The translations under genes and the position numbers were made by a program. A stretch of DNA of 64,000 nt from Halobacterium sp. CBA1132 (GTDB lineage: Archaea > Halobacteriota > Halobacteria > Halobacteriales > Halobacteriaceae), in the NCBI RefSeq assembly GCF_001485535.1, contig NZ_BCMZ01000001.1:1922001-1986000 (forward strand). The letters are read 5' to 3'. Below the pieces are notes generated by a model. It was not told the origin of the DNA. It saw nothing but the letters and a program-made list of their open reading frames with translations, and did no database searches. Each line of letters opens with the position of its first letter. The stretch's first letter is position 1. Shown here piece after piece: positions 1-8,282 of this stretch.

Positions 1-414
1 GTACGGGAACAGCCAGAAGATGCTGACCGCGGCGACCAGCCCCCGCAGCGTCTTCGAGCCGAAGCGGTCGCCGAGCATCTCGCCGAGCGTGACGTAGCCG
101 TGCGCGCGGCCGAGCAGCCACTGGCGGTAGCCCAGCAGGTACCACAGCAGGCCGAAGAGGACGCCGTCCATCAGCCCCATCACGAGAATCCACTCGGGGC
201 CGAAGTTGTAGGCAGTGTTCGGGCCGCCGAAGAACGTGAACGCCGAGAGGAGGGTGGCGAACGTCGTGAACAGCAACACCCCAGTACCGAGCCCGCGGCC
301 CGCGAGGTAGTAGTCCTCGGCGGTCTGGTCGGTGACGCGGTACGCGACGGCGCCGACGGCGAGCGCGACGACCATGTACGCCGCGACGATGCTGATTTCG
401 AGGAGCGCGCTCAT
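1..414 (-). CDS. Sodium:solute symporter family protein (5' part, runs off the window)
   Basis: The minus strand from the ATG at 414 is open to the window edge, giving the first 138 residues of a membrane protein. Hydrophobic segments start at about residues 4, 44, 74 and 123, and EDYYLAGRGLG near residue 33 is the loop typical of the SSS (solute:Na+ symporter) family. Such proteins import a small organic substrate with Na+ across the cell membrane; the substrate cannot be told from this part. The ATG overlaps the stop of the DUF3311 gene (ATGA), so the two are translationally coupled. DUF3311 proteins are habitual partners of these symporters. The C-terminal part lies outside the window. Confidence 0.85.
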   Translation of the reverse strand, partial: MSALLEISIVAAYMVVALAVGAVAYRVTDQTAEDYYLAGRGLGTGVLLFTTFATLLSAFTFFGGPNTAYNFGPEWILVMGLMDGVLFGLLWYLLGYRQWLLGRAHGYVTLGEMLGDRFGSKTLRGLVAAVSIFWLFPY

Positions 415-620
415 CGCGCCACCCCCGCGAACAGCCCCCAGTCGCGGCGCGCGAACACGGCGAACGCCGCGGCGGTGACGACCATCCACCCGATGTGCCA
501 CCAAATCCACACCGGGAGACCGGCGACCATCGACGCGTCGTCCCACAGGAACCACGGAATGGCGAGCGCGGCGAGTACGACGAAGCCGATTCCCCAACCG
601 ACCGCCGAACGTGAAGGCAT
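411..620 (-). CDS. DUF3311 family small membrane protein
   Basis: A 69-aa protein with two hydrophobic helices (about residues 8-25 and 34-60) separated by a short acidic turn. Length, the tryptophan-rich second helix and the position directly before an SSS symporter match DUF3311, a small subunit-like protein found with sodium:solute symporters. Its stop overlaps the symporter start by 4 bp, so both probably form one operon. The precise role is unknown; help with folding or transport activity is an inference from the constant pairing. Confidence 0.8.
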   Translation of the reverse strand: MPSRSAVGWGIGFVVLAALAIPWFLWDDASMVAGLPVWIWWHIGWMVVTAAAFAVFARRDWGLFAGVAR

Positions 621-856
621 CGTATTGCAACGTGCCTACCTACTTCGGTTAAATGTTGCTGAAAACCTCTGTACTCGCTACCAGAGAAAATTTTTCTACA
701 GTTTATCGGAGTGACACCGCTCGCTCTCGTGACAGGCGAGTTCGGCACTCGAACGAATCCAGTGAGACCGTCAGCCAGCGGCTACCAGTCACCGCTAACG
801 ACGTCGCGACAGCTATTTCCCGGACGCCACCATACTTCTAGGAGAGAACAATACTG

Positions 857-2137
857 ATGGAGGACACCGCGAAGTACCTCATTCACGCGGACTTCGTCGC
901 CGACGGAGTCGTCGAGCGCACCGACGTCGTCGGCGCCGCCTTCGGGCAGACGGAGGGCCTGCTCGGCGACGACCTCGACATCCGCGACCTGCAGGACTCC
1001 GCGAAACTCGGCCGCATCGACGTCTCCGTCGACAGCGAGGGCGGCCAGTCCTTCGGCACCATTACTATCGCGTCCAGCCTCGACCGCGTCGAGACGGCGA
1101 CGCTCGCGGCGGCGTTGGAAGCCGTCGAGCGCATCGGTCCGTGTCGCGCGCAGGTCGAGGTCGAACGCATCGAGGACGTGCGCGCCGCCAAGCGCCGGGA
1201 GATCGTCGACCGCGCGAAGGAACTGCTCGCGTCGGCGTTCGACGAGGGCGCCATCGACTCCGAGGACATCCTCCGCGAGGTCCGCGAGAGCGTCCGCGTC
1301 GAGGACGCCACCGAGTACGAGGGCCTCCCGGCGGGGCCGAACGTCGCGACGAGCGATGCCGTACTCGTCGTGGAGGGGCGCGCGGACGTGGTGAACCTCC
1401 TCCAGTACGGCATCAAGAACGCCGTCGCCGTCGAGGGGACGAACGTCCCGGACGCCGTCGCGGCCCTCACGCGCGAGCGCACCGCGACCGCGTTCCTCGA
1501 CGGCGACCGGGGTGGCGACCTCATCCTCCGGGAACTCCGGCAGGTCGGCGACCTCGACTACGTCGCGCGGCCGCCCGACGGCGAGTCCGTCGAGGACCTC
1601 TCCCGGGGGGCCGTCGACGCCGCGCTCCGCGAGAAGACCCCCGCGGACTCCGCGACGCTCGTGAGCGAGGACGACGGCGACGCGGAGCGAGACGAGTCGA
1701 GCGCGGACGCAGCGACTTCGGCCGTCGAGCCGACGCCCGGCGACGAGGCGACCGCGGCGACCGACGGCAGTGCGACACCCGCGCCCGCATCCGCCACGGC
1801 GGGTGCGGTCCAGACCGAACGCGAGGCCGCGCCGGAATCGCCCGAACCCGCCTCGAAAACGGTCGCCGACCACGTCGAAGCGGTCGTCGGCTCCGGGACG
1901 GTTCGACTGCTGGACGACGACCTCAGCGTGCTCGCGGAAGCGGACGCGGACGGCGCGGCAGCCGCACTCGACTCCGCGACGACCGTGCCGCGCGTCGTGG
2001 TTCTGGACGGCACCGTCACGCAGCGCCTGCTCGATGTCGCCGCACAGCGCGGTGTCGCAAAGCTCGTCGGCACGAGCGCCGAGGAGTTCGTCAAACAGCC
2101 GACGAGCGTGCGCGTACACACCGCAGACGACTACTAA
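857..2137 (+). CDS. dnaG: Archaeal DnaG (Toprim-domain primase-like / exosome subunit)
   Basis: A 426-aa protein starting MEDTAKYLIH, the usual opening of archaeal DnaG. The Toprim domain covers about residues 165-250, with the catalytic Glu at 173 (VVEGRADV) and the metal-binding DxD at 215-217 (FLDGDRGGD). An acidic Ala/Thr-rich linker (about 255-340) leads to a C-terminal domain. Archaeal DnaG can make RNA primers in vitro but is best known as a core-associated subunit of the archaeal exosome, where it adds poly(A)-specific RNA binding. A GGAG at 841-844 precedes the ATG by 12 nt. It is transcribed alone; the next gene converges on it. Confidence 0.93.
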   Translation: MEDTAKYLIHADFVADGVVERTDVVGAAFGQTEGLLGDDLDIRDLQDSAKLGRIDVSVDSEGGQSFGTITIASSLDRVETATLAAALEAVERIGPCRAQVEVERIEDVRAAKRREIVDRAKELLASAFDEGAIDSEDILREVRESVRVEDATEYEGLPAGPNVATSDAVLVVEGRADVVNLLQYGIKNAVAVEGTNVPDAVAALTRERTATAFLDGDRGGDLILRELRQVGDLDYVARPPDGESVEDLSRGAVDAALREKTPADSATLVSEDDGDAERDESSADAATSAVEPTPGDEATAATDGSATPAPASATAGAVQTEREAAPESPEPASKTVADHVEAVVGSGTVRLLDDDLSVLAEADADGAAAALDSATTVPRVVVLDGTVTQRLLDVAAQRGVAKLVGTSAEEFVKQPTSVRVHTADDY

Positions 2138-2155
2138 TTCTGCAGAACGAGACCG

Positions 2156-3478
2156 TTACGCGAGTCCGACCAGCAGCGCGACCGCGCCGCCGGCGATACC
2201 GCCCGAGAGCGTCGCGAGGAAGTTCACGGCCTGATTCCCGACGACGCCGCCCTCGATGACCGCGCCAGCGACGCTGTCCGCCGTCATGCCGACGACTCCT
2301 GCGGCGACGACGACGCCGGCGCCCGCGAGCCCGAACCCGAAGACGGCGATGCAGATGGCGGCGATGAGGCCCGCGCCCGCGAGCCCCGCGAGCTCGCCCT
2401 GCCACGTCACCGCGCCGTCGGTCCCGGGTTCGACGCGCTCGAACGTCGTGACGAGCCGCGGCGTGTCGAACAGCCCGCCGACTTCGCTGGAGAGCGTGTC
2501 CGCGAGCGCGGTGGCGACGGCGCCCGCGTACGCGAACTGGTACGCGAGGTCCGACAGCGGCACGTGTGCGTGCGCGGCGTACAACAGGAGCGCGGCCAGC
2601 GCCGCGGCGGAGTTCCCGAGCACGTTCCCGGTGCCGCGGGCGCCCTCGTTGTCCTCGGCGACGCCGCGTTCGAGTTTCTGGTCGTAGCGGAACTTCGTCG
2701 TGAGGCTGCCGATGGCGAAGAACGCGATGAGCACCACGAACCAGCCGTAGTCCCCGAGTACGACCGCCAGCAGGCCGAGAAGCACGCCCGTCAGCATCCC
2801 AGCGACCGAAGTCGCGTCCAGCGCGTAGGAGACGTAGCCGAACCCAGCCGTGACGGCGAGCGCGACGCCGACGCGCTCCCACGCGGTCGCCGCCGCCACG
2901 CCGTCGAACGGCGCGAGCACCGCGAACAGCCACAGCAACAGCGCGACCGTCACCAGCACGACCGGGTCGTCGCGTCCGACGAACACCGACCGTAGAATGC
3001 CGGCCGTGAGCGCGCCACTCGACGCGAGGAACACGTGCGTCGGGGTGACGACGGGCAGACCGGCCATCGCGGCGACGACGGCCTGTCCGGCCAGCGCGGC
3101 GAGCGCGCCCGCGACGACGAATCCGACCATCGAGAGCGCGCGGTCCTCGCGGGAGACGAGTACAAGTCGTCGCCCGAGGTCGCCGTACCCGACGACGAGC
3201 ACGCTCGCGGCGAACACGCCCGCGGACACCTCGAACAGCGGCACGAGGAGGCCGACGCCGGCGGCCGCCAGCGAGAATCCGACGAGTGCCAACAGCCGCC
3301 CCTCGCGGCGGTCGCGCGGCGTCGAGAACACCTCGAACAGTCGGCCCTCGGGGACGACGGCGGCTGCCGCGGCGACGAGCACGAACGGGGCGGCCGCTGC
3401 CCGGCCGAGCAACGGCGCGAGCAGCGAGAGCGACGCCACGAGCGCGAACCCCGCGGCGCGCCGGAGACTCCAGTTCAC
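2156..3478 (-). CDS. DUF92 family membrane protein (VTE6/phytol-phosphate-kinase-like)
   Basis: About 440 residues, with more than ten hydrophobic segments and a C-terminal block containing SSEVGGLFDTPRLVTTF and GMTADSVAGAVIEGG, characteristic of DUF92 (TIGR00297). The family includes plant VTE6 phytyl-phosphate kinase and uncharacterised archaeal members, so a role in isoprenoid-phosphate metabolism is plausible, especially as two cis-prenyltransferase genes follow on the other side. I place the start at the GTG at 3478, where the protein reads (M)NWSLRRAAG. A TATA-like box (complement of 3504-3511) lies 29 nt upstream, which fits a leaderless message. An in-frame ATG at 3565 lies upstream of that promoter. 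Confidence 0.85.
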   Translation of the reverse strand: MNWSLRRAAGFALVASLSLLAPLLGRAAAAPFVLVAAAAAVVPEGRLFEVFSTPRDRREGRLLALVGFSLAAAGVGLLVPLFEVSAGVFAASVLVVGYGDLGRRLVLVSREDRALSMVGFVVAGALAALAGQAVVAAMAGLPVVTPTHVFLASSGALTAGILRSVFVGRDDPVVLVTVALLLWLFAVLAPFDGVAAATAWERVGVALAVTAGFGYVSYALDATSVAGMLTGVLLGLLAVVLGDYGWFVVLIAFFAIGSLTTKFRYDQKLERGVAEDNEGARGTGNVLGNSAAALAALLLYAAHAHVPLSDLAYQFAYAGAVATALADTLSSEVGGLFDTPRLVTTFERVEPGTDGAVTWQGELAGLAGAGLIAAICIAVFGFGLAGAGVVVAAGVVGMTADSVAGAVIEGGVVGNQAVNFLATLSGGIAGGAVALLVGLA

Positions 3479-3612
3479 GTCCGTCGTGGGTTGCCCGGGG
3501 CCGTACTTAACTTCCCCGAAGCGGGAACCGCGACACCCGCTGCCCGCCGGGAGTCGGGTCGCCACGCCCGCAGACCCGCAAGGTTTTGAGCCGCGACGGC
3601 GGATGCGACGGT

Positions 3613-4221
3613 GTGGGTCTCTACGACCGCTACCTCGCGCTCCGCGTGCGCCGCCACGACGCCGACGCGCCCGACCACGTCGCGCTCGTCATCACGGAGC
3701 GCGACCTCCTCGAAGCCGGCGCGTACGACACGCTCGCGGACTTTTTCGGGTGGGCGTTCGACTACGGCGCCGACCGCATCACCGTCTACGTGAGCGTCCT
3801 CGACGAGGCCGCGGTTCCGACGCTGGAACGCGAACTTGCGCGGGTGTCCGCACCCCGCGAGGTCGCCGTCCGCGGCCCCGACGACGAGGCGCGCGCGGAC
3901 GCCCCCATCCAGATTAGCGTCGGCCACGGCGGCAAACAGGAGTTCGCGACGGCCGTCCGGAACGTCGCCGAAGCCGTCGACGCCGGCGAGATGGAGCCCG
4001 AGGACGTCGACGAGAGCGTCGTGGAGTCGGAACTCGTCTTCGCCGAGGAGCCGGACTTGGTCATCAAGACGGGCGCCGAGCGCCTCTCCGATTTCATGAT
4101 TTGGCAGTCGGTCTACTCGGAACTGTACTTCACGGACGTCAACTGGCGGGACTTCCGCAAGCGCGACTACCTGCGCGCGGTGCTGGACTACGAGAACCGA
4201 CAGCGGCGGTTCGGCCGCTAA
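3613..4221 (+). CDS. Cis-prenyltransferase (UppS)-like paralogue without the DGNRR motif
   Basis: About 202 residues. The C-terminal half, with IKTGAERLSDFMIWQSVYSE and LYFTDVNWRDF, copies the UppS region that ends in RxGxxxRxSxFxxWQxxYxE. The N-terminus lacks the DGNRR substrate-binding motif and its catalytic Asp, so this is a shortened, possibly non-catalytic relative. Some cis-prenyltransferases work as heteromers with such a subunit (eukaryotic NgBR/Nus1), and an uppS lies 300 bp away on the other strand. The GTG at 3613 is chosen because a TATA-like TTTTGAG is centred 27 nt upstream. Similar short paralogues occur in other haloarchaea. Confidence 0.75.
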   Translation: MGLYDRYLALRVRRHDADAPDHVALVITERDLLEAGAYDTLADFFGWAFDYGADRITVYVSVLDEAAVPTLERELARVSAPREVAVRGPDDEARADAPIQISVGHGGKQEFATAVRNVAEAVDAGEMEPEDVDESVVESELVFAEEPDLVIKTGAERLSDFMIWQSVYSELYFTDVNWRDFRKRDYLRAVLDYENRQRRFGR

Positions 4222-4332
4222 CAAGGTACTGTTCGCCGCGGTTCAAAGGCGCTATCCAAGTTAACTATTTGAGCCGGCGATACTGACGCTCACAGAACGG
4301 ATGAACGTCCTCCCGTATCACCATCCAGAGGG

Positions 4333-4449
4333 TCAGTCCGGAAGTACGACGAGTTCACGGGCCACCTCTCGACCTTCCTCCGTGAGATCAGATGGAGCAC
4401 CCGCCTCTTCGCGGAGTACTCGCTTGAATTCGCTATTATTGATGGCCAT
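4333..4449 (-). CDS. Hypothetical 38-aa protein with its own promoter
   Basis: Short open frame reading MAINNSEFKRVLREEAG and ending ELVVLPD; acidic and probably a single helix pair. A good archaeal TATA sequence (complement of 4476-4482, CTTATAC-like) lies about 29 nt before the ATG, which would make a leaderless message. I do not recognise a family. The composition fits haloarchaeal proteins better than the overlapping plus-strand frame, which is Ser/Arg rich. It could be a real microprotein or the remnant of a longer gene. Confidence 0.4.
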   Translation of the reverse strand: MAINNSEFKRVLREEAGAPSDLTEEGREVARELVVLPD

Positions 4450-4529
4450 CTGTAATCCGAGATAGGGCGGCCGTCGTATAAGATCTGTTGTCCGACGGCG
4501 ATTGTCGCTGGCTAGCAGTGTTTCTACTG

Positions 4530-5438
4530 TTAGTCCGCGGACTGCCCCTCCGCCTCGACGTCCTCGGGCGGGTCGGGGAGGTGGTCGCGGAGCCGGTCGA
4601 GGACGCGTCGCGCTTCCCCGACTTCGCTGCCGAGCGCGCGAACGAGCGCGAGTGCGCGCTCTGCTCGCGTCCGCCGCCACGACGCCTCCCGAGACTCGTA
4701 GGTGCGGACGGCGCGCAGGAAGTCCGTCTTCGAGAACTCCGGCCAGTACGGCGTGCAGAAGAACGCGGCGGCCTCGCTGCCGTTGGCGTGCCACGGCAGG
4801 AAGTTCGACGTGCGCTCGTCGCCGCCCGTGCGCACGATGAGGTCGACGTCGCGGACGGGACTGGTCGCCAGTCGGTCCTCGATTTCGGCGGCGTCGACGT
4901 CTTCGGGGTCGAGGTCGCCGGCGTCGACGGCTTCCGCGACGCCGCGGGCGGCGCCGAGCAGTTCCGCGCGGCCGCCGTACGCGAGCGCGACGTTCAGCGT
5001 AAATCCGTCGTGGCCCGCGGTCCGGGCCTCCGCGTACTCCGCGGCCTCGCGGACGCGCTCTGGGAGGCGCTCGATGTCGCCGATAGCGCGAATCCGCACG
5101 CGCTCGTCGTGAACGCGGTCGGCGTCCGCGAACTCGGTCAGCTTCGCTTCGAGGAGGTCGAAGAGGTGTTGTTGCTGTTCGGGTGGTCGCTCGAAGTTCT
5201 CCGTGGAGAACGCGTACAGCGTGAGCTCCTGGACGCCGAGTTCGGCGCACCAGTCGAGGACCTGCTCGGTCGTCTCGGCGCCGGACTCGTAGCCGTCGGT
5301 CGCGTCGTCGCCGCGCTGTCGGGCGTACCGACGGTTGCCGTCCTGAATGACGGCGACGTGCTCGGGCGCGCCGTCGACCTCGCGGCGGAGCACGCGCTCG
5401 TAGCCGGCGTTCAACACCGAGCGGAGCCACGTTCGCAT
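4530..5438 (-). CDS. uppS: Cis-polyprenyl diphosphate synthase (UppS family)
   Basis: About 302 residues. IQDGNRRYARQRG near residue 31 carries the catalytic Asp33 of Z-type prenyltransferases. RTGGDERTSNFLPWH and FFCTPYWPEFSKTDFLRA are the conserved C-terminal product/IPP-binding motifs. The enzyme lengthens an allylic diphosphate with isopentenyl diphosphate to make the long polyprenyl carrier used in archaeal S-layer glycoprotein glycosylation. The ATG at 5438 is chosen over upstream in-frame Met codons because the protein then begins MRTWLRSVL and a TATA-like GATACGT sits 28 nt upstream. An acidic tail of about 60 residues follows the catalytic core. Confidence 0.9.
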   Translation of the reverse strand: MRTWLRSVLNAGYERVLRREVDGAPEHVAVIQDGNRRYARQRGDDATDGYESGAETTEQVLDWCAELGVQELTLYAFSTENFERPPEQQQHLFDLLEAKLTEFADADRVHDERVRIRAIGDIERLPERVREAAEYAEARTAGHDGFTLNVALAYGGRAELLGAARGVAEAVDAGDLDPEDVDAAEIEDRLATSPVRDVDLIVRTGGDERTSNFLPWHANGSEAAAFFCTPYWPEFSKTDFLRAVRTYESREASWRRTRAERALALVRALGSEVGEARRVLDRLRDHLPDPPEDVEAEGQSAD

Positions 5439-5550
5439 CAGGCGTGAGGAGGACAGTCGCACGTATCAGTTTTCTGCTCGGTGGTGGTTGCGGTCTGTTG
5501 GCGGGACACTCGCGTCACCCTCGTCGCGCCAGGAGGATTGTCAGGGTCCG

Positions 5551-5935
5551 CTTGACATCCTCTCCGCCGTGAAGGGAGAAGATTCCCACGGCACCGAGCC
5601 GCTGAGTTGGGATGTTCAAGGTTTGTCGCCACCTCGAAGGACGGCGACGGGCTGTGCCAACCAGCCGTTACTCCTATCCCGGCATGGGATTCGGAGGTAC
5701 TTCTTACTGCCTATACCCGAGTTCCGACACGGAAGAGGGTGTCTTCCGCTTGGAGTCGGGGAATCCTGATACTGTCCGATTAATCGGGCGGATAGACCGC
5801 CTCAGTCAGATAATATCACGATAGCTGATTACTTAAAACATATCGTTCCGCACCTCGAACGTGGTTCACGGAAGATTTCTCGGATTCATCCCCGCGCTAA
5901 AGCACGCGGGCTTTCTCCTCGAACTTCCGTAACCG
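5551..5935. mobile_element. TnpB-less IS200/IS605-type element remnant (both ends only)
   Basis: The 570-bp stretch between uppS and the next gene has no convincing coding frame. It is bounded by two subterminal hairpins of the kind found at IS200/IS605 (IS1341-type) ends. The left one is at 5561-5579, just after TTGAC; the right one is at 5891-5910 (CCCGCG, 8-nt loop, CGCGGG). Between them is about 310 bp of lower-GC sequence. I recall very similar non-coding ends flanking haloarchaeal tnpB genes, but could not compare them here. It looks like an element that lost its coding part, or a MITE moved in trans. Confidence 0.55.
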
Positions 5936-6012
5936 ACGCGTAGCGTCTCCTCCGTGGCGTTCCGCGGCGGCGAACCGCCACACGTATGGTACGGAAGCGT
6001 CTCGGCTCAGCT

Positions 6013-6429
6013 ATGAGCGAGACGGTCAACGAGGACCTCTACCGGGAGACGGTCGAACTCCTGCAGCCCGGCGACATCGAGCTCGCGGGCGCAGTCGTCC
6101 ACACGAGCTACGAGTCCAGCGCGGAGAGCATGCTCCACCAGCTCACCCTCGACGCCGGCAGCGCCGCCGCCGAGCACGCCGACGTCGGCGACACGTACGT
6201 CTACTCGGGCAACGACAGCGACGAGTTCGGCGTGAACCAGCACCAGGGGCTCACCCTCGACGGCGACGAGTTCGTCTGGGAGTGCCAGCAGTTGCTCCGC
6301 GAGGGGACGTTCGACCTCGTGCTGTACTGGAAGGCGACCGGCGACCACGACGCCATCCTCGACGAGATTCGCGCCCTCGACGGCGTCGAACACGTCGTCG
6401 GCATCGAGGAGGACGGCTTCGACGCCTAA
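6013..6429 (+). CDS. DUF5778 family haloarchaeal protein
   Basis: About 138 residues, soluble and acidic, beginning MSETVNEDLYRETVELL. It has a mixed alpha/beta pattern and no metal-binding or catalytic motif that I can see. The opening and the GDIELAGAVVHTSYE segment match the haloarchaeal DUF5778 family as I remember it. No function is known. The ATG at 6013 is preferred to one at 5986 because the conserved region begins there and the extra residues are basic, unlike the rest. Confidence 0.7.
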   Translation: MSETVNEDLYRETVELLQPGDIELAGAVVHTSYESSAESMLHQLTLDAGSAAAEHADVGDTYVYSGNDSDEFGVNQHQGLTLDGDEFVWECQQLLREGTFDLVLYWKATGDHDAILDEIRALDGVEHVVGIEEDGFDA

Positions 6430-6556
6430 CCCCGGGACGGCTGCGCGAACACGAAGCGTCGGCTGTACCGGTGTCGGAAGCGCTGTCGTACTTCTCTATT
6501 CCCAGTGCGTAGCGTGAGTCGGGCCGTTTATGGTTCGCGCCCCCTCAGTTGTGGCT

Positions 6557-7612
6557 ATGGATATCGCGGACCTCGACGACCGGGACCGCGCGGTACTGAA
6601 CGCGTTTCAGGGGGGGTTCCCGGTCGTACACCGGCCGTTCGAGCCGGCGGCGCACGCGCTCCGGTCGCGGGGCGTGGACATCGACCCGGCGGGCCTGCTC
6701 GACCGGGTTCGCCGCCTCGACGACGAGGACGTGCTGACGCGGTTCGGCGCGCTCATCAACGCCGAGGAGATCGGCGGGAACGCGTCCCTGGTGGCGATGC
6801 ACGCGCCCGAGGACGAGTTCGACGAGATAGCGGAGACGGTCAACGGGTTCCGCGAGGTCGCGCACAACTACGAGCGCGAGCACCCGCACCTGAACATGTG
6901 GTTCGTGGTGTCGGTCGCGGACGACGAGAACGTCGAGGACGTGCTCACGGAAATCGAGGCCGAAACCGGGCAGACGACGTACAACCTCCCGAAGCAGCGG
7001 GAGTTCCGCGTGGAGGCGAAGTTCCTCGTCGACGGCCCGATTTCGGACGGCGACGTGGACCTCTCGCACCTCGGGCCGACGCCGGACCCGACCGACCGCG
7101 ACACGCTGACGCCGGCCGAGCGCGACCTCGTGTTGGAAGTGCAGGACGGTCTCCCGGTCGTGGAGACGCCGTATCAGGCGGTCGCCGAGGAAATCGGCCA
7201 GGAGACCGACTGGGTCGTGGAGACGCTGCGGCGGTTCAACGAGGAAGGGAAGGTCCGGCGCGTCGGCGTCATCCCGAACCACTACTCGCTGGGGTACACG
7301 GAGAACGGGATGACCGTCTGGGACGTGCCCGACAACCTCGTCGACGAGGTCGGTCCCGCGGTGGCGAGCCTCGACTTCGTCACGCACTGCTACGAGCGCC
7401 CGCGCCACGACGGCGTCTGGGAGTACAACTTCTTCGCGATGACGCACGGGCGCAGCGAGGCGGAGAGCCAGCAGCGCATCGAGCAAGTCCGGGACGTGAT
7501 GGCCGAGTACTGGGACGTCGGCGACGACGACTGGGACACGCTGTTCTCGACGCGCATCCTGAAGAAGACCGGCATCCGGTTGGCCGAGCGCGCGGACGCC
7601 AACACCGCATGA
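6557..7612 (+). CDS. ahbAB: Siroheme decarboxylase, fused AhbA-AhbB
   Basis: About 351 residues made of two Lrp/AsnC-like halves, each a winged-helix followed by an alpha/beta domain. The first (about 1-150) includes YEREHPHLNMWFVVS; the second (about 180-351) includes CYERPRHDGVWEYNFFAMTHG-like residues around position 280, the mark of AhbA/AhbB. These convert siroheme to didecarboxysiroheme in the archaeal alternative heme pathway. The next two genes supply siroheme precursors, so the operon runs from glutamyl-tRNA to didecarboxysiroheme. The ATG at 6557 (MDIADLDDRDRAVLN) is taken as start; an upstream ATG at 6530 adds only an atypical tail. Confidence 0.88.
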   Translation: MDIADLDDRDRAVLNAFQGGFPVVHRPFEPAAHALRSRGVDIDPAGLLDRVRRLDDEDVLTRFGALINAEEIGGNASLVAMHAPEDEFDEIAETVNGFREVAHNYEREHPHLNMWFVVSVADDENVEDVLTEIEAETGQTTYNLPKQREFRVEAKFLVDGPISDGDVDLSHLGPTPDPTDRDTLTPAERDLVLEVQDGLPVVETPYQAVAEEIGQETDWVVETLRRFNEEGKVRRVGVIPNHYSLGYTENGMTVWDVPDNLVDEVGPAVASLDFVTHCYERPRHDGVWEYNFFAMTHGRSEAESQQRIEQVRDVMAEYWDVGDDDWDTLFSTRILKKTGIRLAERADANTA

Positions 7613-7625
7613 GCGGGGCGGTCGC

Positions 7626-8282
7626 GTGATTCCGCTGTTCCACGACTTCACCGGCGAGACGGTGCTGGTCGTCGGCGGCGGACCGGTGGGCGCGCGGAAG
7701 GCCCGCAAGTTCGCCCGCGAGGCCGACGTGGTGGTTCTCAGTCCGGCGTTCGCGGACGCCAACTTCGGCGACGCCGAGCGCGTGCAGACCGCTCCCGACC
7801 CCGAGGACGCAGCCGACTGGGTGGATAGAACCGACCCGGTGCTCGTGGTCGCGGCGACCGACGACGGCGAAGTCAACGACGCGTTCGCGGCCGCGGCGCG
7901 GGACGCCGGCGCGCTCGTGAATCGCGCGGACGAGTCCGGCGAGCGGGACGCCGACAGCGTCGTCGTGCCGGCGACGGTTCGCGACGACCCCGTGGCGGTC
8001 GCGGTGTCGACTGGTGGTTCGAGTCCCGCGCTCTCGAAGTACCTCCGCGAGCAGCTGACGGACGAACTCGCCGGTGCGGGCGGGATGGCGGAGCTGACAG
8101 CGGCCCTCCGGGCGGAACTGAAAGCCGCGGACGTCGACCCCGGGACGCGCCGAGATGCGGTCAGGGCGGTGGTGCGCTCGGGGCCGGTTTGGAAGGCTTT
8201 ACGTACTGGTGGGACAAACGCCCGGCAAACAGCCGACGACGTCGTCACAGGCGTCGTGGGGAACTCAGAGTGGTCCACGTGA
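7626..8282 (+). CDS. Precorrin-2 dehydrogenase / sirohydrochlorin ferrochelatase (siroheme synthase)
   Basis: A 218-aa Met8/CysG-N type protein with a GTG start. VLVVGGGPVGARKARKF (residues 13-29) is the NAD-binding Rossmann loop, and VSTGGSSPALSKYLRE (about 130-145) is the conserved central motif. It oxidises precorrin-2 to sirohydrochlorin and may insert iron to give siroheme, the substrate of the AhbA/B gene just upstream. It begins 13 bp after that gene and its stop overlaps the region where hemA starts, so the three genes are co-transcribed. Confidence 0.87.
   Translation: MIPLFHDFTGETVLVVGGGPVGARKARKFAREADVVVLSPAFADANFGDAERVQTAPDPEDAADWVDRTDPVLVVAATDDGEVNDAFAAAARDAGALVNRADESGERDADSVVVPATVRDDPVAVAVSTGGSSPALSKYLREQLTDELAGAGGMAELTAALRAELKAADVDPGTRRDAVRAVVRSGPVWKALRTGGTNARQTADDVVTGVVGNSEWST

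Noticed and set aside
4238-4260. GGTTCAAAGGC as a tRNA T-loop
   Set aside because: No acceptor, D or anticodon stems can be formed around it.
5438-5632. 64-codon minus-strand frame upstream of uppS
   Set aside because: It is basic, covers the uppS promoter and runs into the element's left hairpin, so it is probably non-coding.
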